A program made the position numbers and the translations under genes. Positions 1 to 12,400 of a DNA stretch of 64,000 nucleotides are shown here, in pieces. Numbering within the stretch: the stretch's first letter is position 1; the number at the start of each line of letters is the position of its first letter. Source of the DNA: Paraspadella gotoi. Lineage: Eukaryota > Chaetognatha. The stretch covers positions 4,695,885-4,759,884 of the forward strand of contig CM119267.1 of assembly GCA_051294375.1 (NCBI GenBank). Reading direction: 5' to 3'. The notes beneath the pieces were generated by a model. That model was not told the origin of the DNA, searched no databases, and worked only from the letters and a program-made list of their open reading frames with translations.

Positions 1-516
1 CACCTTGACGGTTAATTCCACTACCACTACGACGTTTACTTCGACGACGACGACGACACCCACTACGATGACCACGAAAGAAACTACCTCGGTGCCCCAA
101 ACAACTACGACAACCACCTCTTCCATCTCCTCATCGACTACAACGAAAATGGCAAAAACGAAAACCTCTAAAAAAGTCAAGTCGAGCAAAAGAATCGCCA
201 AACCGACTGAAACTAAAAACGCCACTCAAAAGCGAGATCGACGGAGAGGAACGGTAGAACCCAAACCCTCTGCTTCTCCACCAGCCAGTCACGCCGGGTA
301 AGAGAAATTTAGCTTGGAAGATGAGATTCGTCCGATTTTTTTAACGCTGTCATTTCGATCGAATTTTCAAGGGCTGCATCAGGGTCTCTGTCGAACCCAA
401 GACGACAGAGGCAATCGTCCCTGGTGGCCCAATCAAAAATCAAAACCTTGCTACGCGACGACCCGGTAATCGACGATGACAGCGAGGACGACGACGACGA
501 CGACCCAAAAATGTGA
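1..516 (+). CDS. 3' end of a Thr/Ser-rich protein gene (5' part outside window)
   Basis: The frame is open from the window edge. It begins with a stretch made almost only of Thr and Ser, then a Lys/Arg-rich part, and ends with an acidic tail (a run of Asp followed by Pro-Lys-Met and the stop). Two exons are visible: <1-297 with a gtaaga donor at 298, and 372-516 after a ttttcaag acceptor. The junction is in phase (phase 2) and the stop is TGA at 514-516. A long Thr/Ser run is typical of mucin-like O-glycosylated segments or of low-complexity nuclear linkers, and the basic/acidic tail does not decide between them. No domain is recognised. Function unknown. Confidence 0.6.
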
Positions 517-1388
517 AGACGGCTTATTGACCAATCTGTGTTATTGTTAGGCATAAAACTCCACTAGTCCATGAATTGGAACTATCGATCCTTATGTCGC
601 GGACTGCTTGTATCATTTAAAAACATTGCCTAATAAATTGGATGAATTTTCTTCGTTTTGTCTCGTTCTTTTCTTGTTTCCCCCCTCTGCCGCCCCCTCC
701 CCCTTCTTTATCCATCTCTTCTCCCACTCTCCCCACTCATCGTTTGCTCCGTAGAGTTGAGTTCCCAGTCTCGATATCCGCTCGTTGCCGAGAGTTTGTT
801 TCGCGAGCGTTCCCATTCGTTTCCTTTTGGTGCTGCGATTTGTGGAAAGCGATCAAAAGAAGTTACTAGTTACTTTTTTTTTTAGTAACAACTATTTGTC
901 GAACAGATGGTGACAGCAACGTATACCACTAAAACCTTCGTTTTAGCTAATAATGGTGGAGCGGGGAGAACCCACCCCTCCGGCCCTCGGTTTCGTAATT
1001 AACGACGTTGACAGTATACTTCCCGTTATTATTTTTGGGTTTCATCCACTCGCTTATTATTATTATCATTGATTTAACTATCATTTTGTTTTTAAGCAAG
1101 TTACGTGTATCTAGAAAAAAAAAACACTTTAGTTTCGATTTACTATGCGTTTTTCTTTTAAAATATGTTTGTCCAGAAGAGGGCTTCTGGGATTCCGTTT
1201 AGCAGTTATGAAGTGAAATCCCTGGATTTTGAATCACTGATTGTTAAAGTGCCATCTGGAATATCATCTTTCTCGCTCTAATTGCTTTTCAGATGTAACG
1301 GAACTTCTCGCAGCCATGAATTTTTCATGACTAAAAGTCATTAAGAAAAAAAGGAAAAACATGAAACTTTAAGTTACAACAATGAACC
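517..1388. other. Spacer between the Thr-rich gene and smoothened
   Basis: No protein-like frame here survives comparison with the neighbouring genes. It holds the 3' UTR of the upstream gene up to about 640 and, presumably, the smo promoter and 5' UTR. A C/T-rich stretch lies at 680-760. A/T-rich sequence occupies most of 1000-1380. No TATA box or other element can be called with confidence. Confidence 0.5.
632..637 (+). terminator. AATAAA polyadenylation signal of the Thr-rich gene
   Basis: A canonical AATAAA hexamer 115 bases after the TGA stop at 514-516, at a normal 3' UTR distance. Inferred from position only. Confidence 0.45.
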
Positions 1389-4300
1389 ATGGCAACTCGA
1401 ACAATGTTCCTCGTTTTAATTGTTTGCCATGTTTTTCTAGTCGACTCATTCAGTGCCTCTCCGTCTCGTTCGACCAACGGTGACATATCGCGGAAAATAA
1501 AAAAGCCTAAGGTAAGGACTTATCAGTTCTCGAGAGAGGAGATGTATTTCACTTACTAATTCGGATGGATGGGTTTTGCGACCGATCCCCCCTAAGTTGA
1601 CCATTCAGTCGAGTTCCTCTTCCCCTTATTTTTTCCTTCAGATTTACGACAACTTCCGCACTTGCGTTGAGACTTCGAAATGCGAAAAGCTGTCGCCAGC
1701 AAAATGTTTCGGATCTCCGCTCAAGTACACCCACACGGCAGTCGGCAAATTTGTGCCGACAAGCGAGGCCGAATGGGGCGCCGCCTCGCAGGACGAGGCC
1801 CACGAAAAGCTCAAGAAATGGGCCAAGCATTTGAAACCCTTTCCCGCTTGCTGGAAGAAAGTGCAGCCTTTCCTCTGCGCCATGTATCTACCTCCTTGCG
1901 TCAACGATACTGTGCAGGTAAACCGTAAAGGAAACGCTTTCCTAGAAAGCTTCAAGTCGAAACAAATTTAGCAATATATGATCGATTGAGCCGAGACTTA
2001 AAAAATAAAATTAATCCGCGATTTTGGTTTTGTATCGATCTGCGACCGATGAGTTCAAATTCCGTCAATCTCGTACTCGTACCTTTTATCCGTAAGTGTT
2101 TTTCTTAAGAACTAATGGGTTAAACCGAGAAATATTAGATTTCTTTTTCTTTGCCTAAAATATTTTTTTCGAAAGTTATTATGTGCTTATTACGTGCTTT
2201 ATTCTTTAATCTAAAAGTAACACCAAATATTTTCAACCTAAAATACAAATTTAAATTTTCTGGAAGCTTAATATTTTCGACAAAAACTGGTCACCTTCCA
2301 CCATATTCCAACCATAGGTCCCCATGCTCAGCCTGTGTGACGAGATCAACGACGCCTGCGCCATCATCGAAAAGACCCTGGGTTGGCCCGGGTTCCTCCA
2401 CTGCTACAACGAGCGGGGCGACGGTCACCGCTTCCCTTCCTCCTGTACCAACAGCATTACTCGTGTCAAGTTCAACACTTCGTCGCAGTGCGTGGCACCG
2501 CTAACCAGCGCAGTCTCCGACTCTGACTCGTGGTACGAGGAAACCGAGTGCGGGCTGCAGTGCCGGGACCCGCTCTTCACCAAAGCCGAGATCGATCGAG
2601 TCTCAGTCTTCATCTTCGTTTTGGGTATTTATTCGGAAAATCTCTTTCAGTGAATAATTCTTATTTGTTTATTTATTTTGTTAATTAAATATTAAAATTG
2701 TTTTTACAATTTATTGATTTAATTCTCAGCGGTTTTGTGCTTGATGACGACTGGATTTACGATCTTTACTTTCATCATCGATTGGAAAAAAGCCAATTTC
2801 TACCCTCCCCTGGTTCTCTTCTACCTCAACTTATCCTTCTTCGTCGGAACCTGGGGTTGGATGGCCCAGTTTTTTCCCGGTTCTAAGAACGACATCGTCT
2901 GCCGAGAGGGTAAGGTTCAGAAAAAAAAATCCCTAAAAATTTTATCATTTTAACCGAAACGTTTTTATTTCAATCTAATTTTTGTTTATCCCTTTTCTAG
3001 ATGCTACCATTCGTCACAGCGAACCCAAAAACGAAACCCAATCGTGCCTTGTCGTCTTTTTTATCATCTACTATTCTTTTCTGTCGGGCCTCATCTGGTT
3101 CGTCATACTTTCCTTTTGCTGGTATCTCAACTACCAGAAGGGACGCGGTGACTTGGCCAAGTTGCGCGAGTACCTTCGAGGAAAAACTGCCTATTTCCAT
3201 CTCGTGGCCTGGTCGGTTCCTTTGGTTCTTTGCATCATCATCTCCGGCATGTCAAAGGTGAGAAGAGCGGTTGAATTGGTGTCGTTTGTCCTAGTTTGTA
3301 TCCGGCGACAAGCTTCGAGTTCCGACTTGTAGAAGAATTGTTTTGTCTTTTTGCTTTGCAGTTGGACGGAGATTTCCTCTCGGGCGTCTGCTTCATGGGC
3401 TACCGGCGACGGGGATCTTCCGGGTTGTGGATGCCGATTTTTTTCGTACTCGTGCCCATGGTGTTGGCCTCGGTCACCTCGGGATTCTTTATATTCCGCG
3501 GCGTTCGGGTTCTACTGTTCATTCGAAGGACGCCGACTGGTGAGTCGATTCTTTTGGAAACATGATCCATTTACTGACTGTTGCGAAATGGTTTGGCTGT
3601 CGCAAATGCTCATTATTCAGTGTCGTTAATTTCCGCGTTTCCACGTCCCGTAGGCACGAATCCGAACAAAGCCCCCGTGGTTCCACGCATCTCCCCCGTG
3701 ATGACCCGCATGGGCGTTTTCTTTTCCTTCGCCCTCCTCATCATCGCCACTTCCTTCGCTTGTCACGTCTACGTATTCGTCAATCAGGCGGCGTGGGAGC
3801 AGGCCTTACGCGGCTACGTCGTCTGCCGCGCCGGGGTCCACGGCGACGACGACACCGCCCTTTCCTCGCCCGGCGACAAGTGCTTCCAACGTCTTTCCGC
3901 TCGCCCCAACGTCTCCATCATGCAGCTCCACATCTTCTGCTACTTTGCCGCAGGGATGCTGATGTCCTTGTGGGTTTGGAACGCGAGATCCCTCGCCACC
4001 TGGAAGTCCTTCTTCCGTCGCTTGAGGAGATGCGGGAAAAAAACTGGCGGTGGCGTCGTCGACGGTGGCGCCGAGAGCGGCCGCGACGGGAAATTACCCG
4101 AGACTTCGTCCCGCCGCCGTCAGGAGACTGGAGTGGCCCTCAACCCGGGAGAGCTGATGCCGTTCACGGGTGTCGGGGAAGCTGGCTCAGCGACCGACGA
4201 CCCCATCGGCATGGGGTGGGAGTTGAACAGTTTGACGACCGCCTCGCAGATCTCGTCTTCGTGGACTGCCGCTATTCCAAACATAATCCTCCGGCGTGGC

Positions 4301-6130
4301 GGCGGTTCGGGCACCCTCGGCGCCAAGGCTGACTCTTCGACGTCATTCTCGGACGGACTCGCCGCCGCCGGCCGTCAGCGGCGTCTATCCATTGACAGTC
4401 ACGCGAGCGGAAGCCAAGCGGCCGCGGCGGTGCTCAACCGCGGCACTCGTCGCACCGCCCACGCCATGCGCAAGCGCCGTATGCGTCAGCCGCCGCTCAA
4501 CGACCTCGCGTCGACGTTTAAACGACGCAACAGCGACACTTCAGCCTCTTCGCTGGCCATCGGCGCCGGTCTCCAGGGCCACGCCCTTCATCCCCTTCGC
4601 AAGAGCCTCTCCAATTCCCAAAACTCTCTTTTCCAGGAGACGTCGTTCATGGGCGCACACGCGCTGGGAAGCGCTCGTTCGCTTTTCACGCGCAGCGCGT
4701 CTGAGCTAAATTCCGGCGTAGAATCTGACCGAAACTCGATCGCCCGCGTTCCGTCGACGGCGGCGACAAAACGGGCGCCATTCCGTCACCGGAAGGAGAG
4801 CGGGACGAGCAAGGGCGCCGAGACGGAGAACGAATCTATCGCCGGGGGTCCGTGGGGTCTCAACGGATTTCCTGGCTTTTCCCCCCAGATGCCGTTCATG
4901 AACGACCCATATTGGGCGTCCCAGCTGGGTGGCGGAGGCGGGATTCCCGGCTACCCGTATGCCGGAGGCATGCTCAACCCCTTCCCCGGCATGTTCCCGC
5001 CGCCAAACGTGAACGATCAGGCGATGAACGCCGCGGCGGCCGCCTTCGGTATGGGTCTGCCCTTTGGAGGCGCAAACACCGCCCAGATGGCCGCAATTTC
5101 GGCGATGATGAGAATGACCGGCATGGCCTCGCCCATGTTCCCTCCCTCCTCCTTCGGAGACTCGGCCTACGCCGCCTCGCTGAATCCGCCTCGTCGACAG
5201 ATCAGCGGTCACATTCCCGGGCGTGGTTCGTCAGTGTCGGAGGCGGTCATGGCTCAACAGGCCGAAATCTCCGGCTCCGACAACGAGTGGTCGACCGGAA
5301 AGAAAAGCGGGGTCGGAAAACCCTCCGGCGGAGTCTCTTCGCACCGGCAGAGTCGCTCCGCCAATCGGGGCGCAAATGACGGAACTCGCGAGCGAGGTGC
5401 GACCGGCGGAGCGACCGGCGGCGCGACTGCCGCCGTTCCACCCATGGGTTTCACCTCTATCGCTGATGTTGTCGCCTTTCAGATGGCAATGCAAGCTCGC
5501 GAGGCGGCCGGCGCCGCGTCGGCGTCGCATGCCGCCGCGCCCGCGACTGACAATCCGCTCGCCAACATGACAGTCTGCTCGATGCAGCAGAACGTCAATC
5601 TGGATTCCAATGTGCCCGTACCTCAGAATCTCCCCAGCATGATCACCTTCAATCTGCAACATTATCAAAAACTCTTCAGCTTAGGCTCGTCTCCTGCGTC
5701 GCCGACGCCGCAGCCGCTGAGCACGGCCAACCTCAACACCATGAACATGAGTCAAGCCCAGCAGATCGCCGCCGCCCAACAGCAAATGCACGCAGCTGCT
5801 CAGCAGCATTTTCATATGATGGCCGTTCAACAGCAGATGATGATGGCAGCTGCGACGGCTGCCCATCAACACCAGCAGCAGCAACAACGTCAGAATAAAC
5901 CCGGTGGTTCTTCTAGAGCCGCAGGGGGTGGGGGCGGAAGCGGCCCTGTGCCCGGTTTCCATTCTTCAACGCCTTCTAAGGTTTTAGATCCTAACGCGAA
6001 TGTAAAGAACGGTTCCGACATCATGACAGTCGCCAAGAGGAAGGGACCCGAAAAGGGCAGCTTCAGGCGCAGCCATTCCAGACAATCCAGGCCTCCGAAT
6101 GCCAGTTTCGAGAGCATAGCTACCGAATGA
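1389..6130 (+). CDS. smo: Smoothened, Frizzled-class 7TM Hedgehog signal transducer
   Basis: Seven exons join in phase: 1389-1511, 1642-1917, 2318-2624, 2730-2909, 3001-3257, 3362-3539, 3654-6130, giving 1,265 residues. The start ATG at 1389 opens a hydrophobic signal peptide. Exons 2-3 encode the Cys-rich domain (CFGSPLKYTHT, then a CDE-containing helix). Exons 3-7 encode seven membrane segments. TM6 and extracellular loop 3 carry the Smo-type sequence FVNQAAWEQALRGYVVC, and TM7 carries LMSLWVWNA. This CRD-7TM pattern separates Smo from Frizzled. The cytosolic tail is very long (about 680 residues) and low in complexity (Gly, Ala, Gln, His). It holds PKA-type motifs followed by CK1-type serines (RRLSIDS, KRRNSDTSAS, RKSLSNS). 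In the family, Smo is held off by Patched and signals through its tail to Ci/Gli. Intron 2 (1918-2317) holds nothing else visible. Confidence 0.95.
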
Positions 6131-6528
6131 TATTTTTTTTTTACTGTCTAGACTCTAGTTTTATATTTGAACGATCCGTGGTTGGTTCACTCGCTCCTTA
6201 TCCGGGTAGTTTATGTACTTCTTTTATAACACGATTTTCTCTTTATCGACTTTTTATTTTCGTTTTTTGGCGTTGAAAAAATAACACGAGTTGTCTTTGC
6301 ATGTGGTTTAGCATGGATCCAGTGTGCCTTAACGGAGTTTATTACTAATGATGTTTACTCTCCTCATTATTATTGACCCAGATAATTTTTGTATCATAAG
6401 TGTGCTAATTGTTATGTTTGTCGTTGTTCTATTTGAATTAATTAATTTTAATTTTTCGATGAAATCCAGTTACGGCAGTTTCTTATATTTTATGATCAAG
6501 ATTTTTTTTTCTTGTTTCTTGCAGATAT

Positions 6529-6534
6529 AATAAA
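6529..6534 (+). terminator. smo: AATAAA polyadenylation signal, probably of smo
   Basis: AATAAA lies about 400 bases after the smo stop and only 15 bases before the stop codon of the convergent minus-strand gene. The two transcripts therefore probably meet or overlap at their 3' ends. Inferred from position. Confidence 0.4.
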
Positions 6535-6548
6535 GTTCAAGACGATGA

Positions 6549-7406
6549 TTATTTCTCCTTCTCAATGGCTTTAGCAACTTCCACCCAAGACTCGAAAGTA
6601 CCGCCAATGAGATTTGGTTCAATACCCCAAAAATTTTTGATTTCTTGTAAGAAAAATGTTTTAACTACGAACCGGGTTAGAAATACCGTAGGTACAGATT
6701 GTTTCATAACGTCCCCATTGCAACTTGAAATAAAATTCATATCAAAACATGAATTGAAATGTTTTTCTCTGTAGAAACACTGCCAACAGGCACTTTAGCG
6801 CAATAGCTCATTCTCCCTATAAACTTATTTCATACCCTAGTTTTGGTTGTCCGTAAACAAGCCCAAGAAACATATTCTCAATTAAATTTGAAGGGCAGCG
6901 GTTCCTGAGAGAAAAATGTGTTTTAAACAAATTCGTTATAATACTAATTTTAATTGACGTTGAATCCGGCGTTTTGGTAAAAAAATTTTCCCGGAATTGA
7001 GACGACCTCGTTGTCGCATGATTTACCTCACACAATGCTCCCGGTTATTAACAATCATAGAGAATTTGCCTGGTTTGGATCTCTGGTGAAGACAATTAAT
7101 TGCGTCATCTGAAAATTTAATCGCCGAACTAATAATAATGATGTAGCATGATCACCTTTTCTTCCATCAATTTATCAACGTCTTCAAGTATATAAGCTTC
7201 AAGAATATATTTCGTTTTGGTTCTCGTTGAATCATTTAGTCGCTACTTGGCAATTTATTAGTGTTCCGTAGGTATAGCGCCACACGTAACTCCTTTTTTT
7301 TTTCTCCCCTCAGCAGCTTAATAGATTCTCCTTTTTTTATTTTTTTTTGTTGGCTCAAAACTAAAAGTAAACTCACGGTATTGGCCGCACGAGGTAACTC
7401 GCCCAT
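6549..7406 (-). CDS. Unrecognised 153-residue protein, five exons
   Basis: Read on the minus strand, five exons join in phase: 7406-7377, 7242-7156, 7082-7027, 6904-6836, 6768-6549. They run from an ATG to TAA (6551-6549). Donors (gtgagt, gtgatc, gtaaat, gtatga) and acceptors (tag/cag) are present at each junction. The acceptor at 7243 is weak, and exon 3 could alternatively start upstream, but only this choice keeps the frame. The protein begins MGELPRAANT, has a charged helical stretch (LEDVDKLMEEK), and ends with a hydrophobic segment (VPTVFLTRFVVKTFFLQ) followed by FWGIEPNLIGG. I do not recognise the family. Composition looks like a folded soluble or peripheral protein. Its start lies about 230 bp from the start of the divergent lipid-transfer gene, so the two may share a promoter region. 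Confidence 0.6.
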
Positions 7407-7634
7407 CCGTGTAAGTTGGAACTTTAAAAAACCAGTTTGCCCCCTCCTTCGTTATCCTTTTTCCCCCATTTCGACTCGGCGTTTCAAGTCGCATTCGCCC
7501 TCACGTTGTTGTTCTGCGCCCTTTGGTTATTCGTTTATTCCGACTCGACGGTTTCCTGGCGGAAATCGCCCCACTTGTTCTACCTGCGAGATCTTAATAG
7601 CACCGACCACGAAACACCCTGCAGCGCTTACGAA

Positions 7635-8877
7635 ATGGACCCCAAGGTGGGTGGGTTTCGAGATGTGTTTTGTATTGAAATTACTATATCCTCAGTTCCA
7701 TACCTATTTGTTCATTTGTCCACTGTTTAGAGACATAGTTCGAAAAAGAAAAAGGTATTTCACTTATTTCAAACAGTTATATTTGTTTTCGTTTTTTGAT
7801 TAAAATTTCAATTCAATAAATGAAACTGCCACTCAAACCGGCTCACTCCACACCCACAGGAGCCTTTCGACATCGCGTTGGTCCGCGCCGCCTTCAACGA
7901 GTGCCTGTCGAGTCCCCAACTCAACCTGGATTCTTACATAACCGCATACAAGGAACTCTCTCGCTTTTTTCGTATTTTGGGCGCCGCCTTTGGCTTCGTC
8001 GCCCAGGACGTCGACGATAAGATCGAGATTTTGGAGAAGCATCGGTTCGTAACTCGCTTGGTTTTTTTTTTTTTAAGTCTGACTTTTCGATCAAACGTTT
8101 CTTCAAAAGTTAGAGAATTTGTTACAATGAGTGAATGACATTAAGCGTGTCGAGCGTAGGACCTTCCTAAAATTGTAAAAACATTATGTATGATGATTAC
8201 TTGTTTATATTCGGTAAATAATAGTTGAAAGTGATGAAATGTTTTTCAATCCAATGGCAGTTTTTTTTTCACTCAGCGCTTCGCCTAACAAAGATCATTA
8301 CGTGACGATTGAGCAGATGCTCGACTTCGAGGTGGAATCCAACACAGCGGATACTGGCTACGCTCCGGCTCCGTCTGGCGCGCGGACGCTGCTCCGACTC
8401 CACCGCGCCCTCGAGTTCGTCATTCAGTTTTTCGGTGGGAATTAAATAAATTGCGGTGTGTTGATATTTAAACTCCTTAACCATTTCTACTTCCCAACTC
8501 TGCCCTTAGACAAGTTAAAAGACGCTCCCGAAGATTCGGGCACGAGTCAGATTGCTCGTCAATGCTACGACGCCACCCTCTCCAAGTACCACCCGTGGCT
8601 CGTCCGGAAAGGCGCCACCATGGCCATGTACTTGCTCCCTCCTCGCCGGACGCTGGTCGGCAGCATGTGCAAGACCACGATCGAGGAAGCGGTCCGTTCC
8701 GAGTCGAGGGATCAATTTTTTTTTTGTGTTTAGATTCTCTTGACTTTTTTTGCCCATTTTTCTCTTCTTTTTTTTACACAGACGGCGATGGTTCCGGACG
8801 TCGTCAAAACGGGGCAGGACATTTTCGACGCTACGCAGAATTTTTATTCCCATAGAAATTTGCTCGAGTTGGCGTGA
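7635..8877 (+). CDS. CPTP: Ceramide-1-phosphate transfer protein, GLTP fold
   Basis: Five coding exons: 7635-7646, 7860-8044, 8277-8434, 8510-8691, 8782-8877 (210 residues, close to the 214 of human CPTP). GLTP-fold landmarks are in order: LDSYITAYKELSRFF near the N-terminus, FGFVAQDVDDKI, LLRLHRALEFVIQFF (the Arg-His helix that binds the headgroup phosphate), YHPWLVRKGATMAM with the conserved His, and a C-terminal NLLELA. The family moves ceramide-1-phosphate between membranes through the cytosol. ATG 7635 gives an N-terminus (MDPKEPFD) aligned with vertebrate CPTP. The same frame stays open upstream to about 7437 and encodes a strongly hydrophobic segment (VAFALTLLFCALWLFVY). A longer membrane-anchored form like GLTPD2 is therefore possible if an upstream exon supplies a start at an acceptor near 7488. 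Confidence 0.85.
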
Positions 8878-9485
8878 AAAAATATTTTCGCTTCCCGGTC
8901 GTCATTCCATTTTTTTACTCTCATGTAGTACGCATGCTATTTTGATTTGTTCGTTATGAACGCCCGCGCGCTCGTCGTGATTATCACATTCGTTGATGGG
9001 ATTTTATTTATTTTTTCACCAAGTCACTTACTCGTGCTAATTATATAACTCCGAACGGTAGATTAAAATATTTTTGGGGAAATGGGGATCGTAGAACAAA
9101 AATAATTATATAAAAAAAAAGGCATCAAAGCATAACACGCCCTCTAGTCTCGATTGATACGATTATATCCAGGTTTCGGCTCGGGTTTTTCATTTTATTT
9201 TTGTTTTTAGCGAGGATGACATGAGACGTGGACCAAAATTAATCTAGTCCCCCTCCCCTTTCCTACTGAACCAAACATTTCGAATCGCGCGTTAAACTTT
9301 CTCGCGAAACTTTCTCTCACCGGCGACGATATTTCTAAAAAATCCTCCCTAAAAATATATTCGCGACAAAGAGAAAAAACGACGACGTTCTCTAAGTATT
9401 AAAAGCGAGAAGGGTTCCTCGTCCCCTTCAACTTTTTCTTCTTCCGTCAACTCGTCTTAAATCCTCTATAATCACAGTAGTGACG
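8878..9485. other. Spacer and putative Set2 promoter/5' UTR
   Basis: 608 bases with no coding signal. It holds the CPTP 3' UTR (A-rich near 9100-9120) and the probable 5' region of Set2. A pyrimidine-rich stretch lies close to the Set2 start (9420-9450). No specific element is called. Confidence 0.4.
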
Positions 9486-12400
9486 ATGTCGCTCCAACGG
9501 AAAAAGATTCAGTTTAACATCGGCGGTCTCGCCAAGTCTCCGGGAGCCGTTTCAGCCGCCGCCCCAGCGTCAGCGGCTACCGCAGAAGATAACGCGTCCG
9601 TGGGTCGCTACTCTCCCACTCGACCGACCGCTAGTCCGGAACGTAAGAGTATTTTGTTTATTTTTTTTTCGATTATTATTTCTCAACGTTAGTTTTTTAT
9701 TCCTCGTCTCTCTCTTAGCGACCGCTTCTGCCGGTGGAACGTTGCCGGTGCGTCAAGTGACGTCGGACATGATCTCGAGCCTGCGACGGAAGACGAGCCT
9801 GGGCGAGATCGGCCATCGACTCAGCTTTCAGAAAGGTAAGTGAAATTTAAAATTCGCTTGACGATCTAGAAAAACTTTGAATTACTACATTTTTATATTT
9901 TTTTTAGCGGTGCCTAAACTCGATTCTCCTTCGTCATCCGAGGCGCAAAATTTCGAAGCCAATCGAGAAAAAATTCTCAAACAACTGGATTCACTTGAAG
10001 AGTTTCCGCCGCTCAACGCCATTAACGTGAGATTTTAATTCGGTTCATGGTTTTAATCAAATAGTTGCTTTAATTAACTTTTACTTAAGGACGACGACGA
10101 TTTCGTCTCGAACAAAGAGGAAGAAGAGGCGGGTCCCCTTAATAAAACCTCCTCGGCCAAGAAGAAGAAAAAACGACGCAGCAAAGACTCTGAGGAAAAC
10201 TACAAAGACGACGAACCGAAACGAAGGAGCGGCGAGTTCCGATCTCCCGCCAACGTTACCGTCTCTTCCGCCCTGGAAGTCGACCGCCCCCGCTCCCAAG
10301 CTTCTCGAGGGCGCGACAGATCGGGAGAAGTCGAAGGCCTCGACGATTCGCGGGATCGATCGAGACCAGATTCTTCGGAAGATCTGCGCATGAGCGAAAA
10401 GAAGGGAGACGAAGAATCCTCGAGTCAAAAACGCCGGAGCCAAAGGACGATTAATGACTTCGAAACTTCTCGAAGGAGGGAGGCATCGCCCGATCGATCC
10501 AGACGTGACAGGCCTAGAGAGAGGGACTATCGAGACCCTAAGGAGAATCGAGAGCGACGTCGCGAGTCTGACCGGAGCCGGGACAGTGAGCACGGCCGTG
10601 AACAAGACCGCAGCCGTGAGCGCGACCGTAGCAGGGATCGGGATCGAGTCCGGGAAGGCGATCGATCTTGGGACGATAGCCGCGGTAGAAATCTGGATAG
10701 AAGTCGGGAAGCCTACCGTCGAAACAATCGAGCTGGAGACCGCGGTCGCGACTTGGATCGACGTCGCGACCGAAGCTTAGATCGAAGCAGAAACGACGAT
10801 CGCGCTCATTACCGAGAAAGGAATATTGATCGTACGCGTGACCGGAGCGCGGATCGTACTCTTGACCGGAGTGCTGATCGTACTCTTGACCGGAGTGCGG
10901 ATCATACGAAAGACCGTTTCGCCGATCGTACTAGGGACCGCAGCGCAGAACAAAGCCAAGATCGATTGAGTCTTCTTACTCCCTCCAAAACTTCTCGCGC
11001 TTTAATCGATGAAAAGGGGGACCGTCGACGCCCGAGGGAAAAGAGCCCGGATATTGACAACGAGAAAGCAGCGGATCAATGGGAGAAAAATCTTCTAACT
11101 AAACTTGATGAATCGCATGGAAGCGACGGGAAATCAGCGAGACACCGCGAGGAACGACGCAAAGAGGACGATATTAACGAAAGCAGCGACCGTTCTAGCC
11201 ATAAGCGAAGCGAATTAGAAAGCAAATCCATCGGAAAGAAGGATATGGTGCCAGAAAAACGTCGCGATAGCGAACTCCTAAAGGAAGGTCGCGAGGTCAA
11301 AGATGAGCAGCTCCATAAGTTGCCAGGTGGCAAAGCGTGGGATAATCGTGATTGCGATTCTCTCAATAAAGCCCGGGAAGACTACAACTCGCTAATTAAG
11401 TCTCGCGACACGAGAGACGATTTAGATGGAAAACGAAATAAGGACGACCGTCACTCTGATGAGATTCGGCTAAGTAGCAGCTCTTTACCAGATAACGACG
11501 AGGAAAACGAATGCTACGAATTCACCAAGTCTAATCCAGGGGAGAAAAGATCGTCGCGGCGACGGGCAGAGGATGACAGGGTTAAAGAAGGAAGAAGTTT
11601 TGGACGAATCTCGGAATATCAGCTCGGCGATCGATCTCCTTCCGTTTCTCCGGTTCCCTTGATCGAGGAGGCACGGAATATTCGTCGACTGGATAAATCA
11701 AAATCGAATTTTGAAGAATCGTTAAAAACGCCTGTTTCGGAGTTAAAATCTCCGACTAAAAAGATTAAACCCTTGATGGAAGGTATCGAAAAAACTCCTT
11801 ACTTGACTAAAACTGAGGAGCGAGGAAAGCAAAAAACTGTGGCGAAAGAGCAAGATGTTTTTGACACTTCGGTGATTGACTTGCAAGATATTCCTATGCC
11901 TACAGCTCCGAGAATGTCAGAAGGAAAAGAGGGTGGTAAAAACAGCTCGATAGAAAGTAAATTATTAGAAATTTCATCGTGTGGATTTGACGAACTTGGT
12001 TATACAAGCAAAAACAAAAGTGTAGATCACAAGATGGAAATTTGTGAAAAAGATGAATTAAAAAGTTTTGACGGACCAAAACTCGCGCACATTCAGAACG
12101 AAAAAAGAAGTTCGCGCTTTAGTTCTTCTAGTGAAAATCTGGAATTAGACGGTAAGAATAAGATGCTATTAAAGATTCGCGATAAGTATGTTTCAAGGAA
12201 AGAAAAAATAAAATTACGAGAAGAGCGTAATGATGATAGCTTACTTTCGGCTCAAATCAGCGATGATAATAAAGTCTCGAAAAATCAATTTTCTCCAAGC
12301 AAGGATTTAGTTCTTTCTCCCCCACTACCGATCAGGCCTCCTTCCCCTCCACCTCCTCTGCCTTATGATACTACTCATTCTACACCCACCCCTAAGTTTG

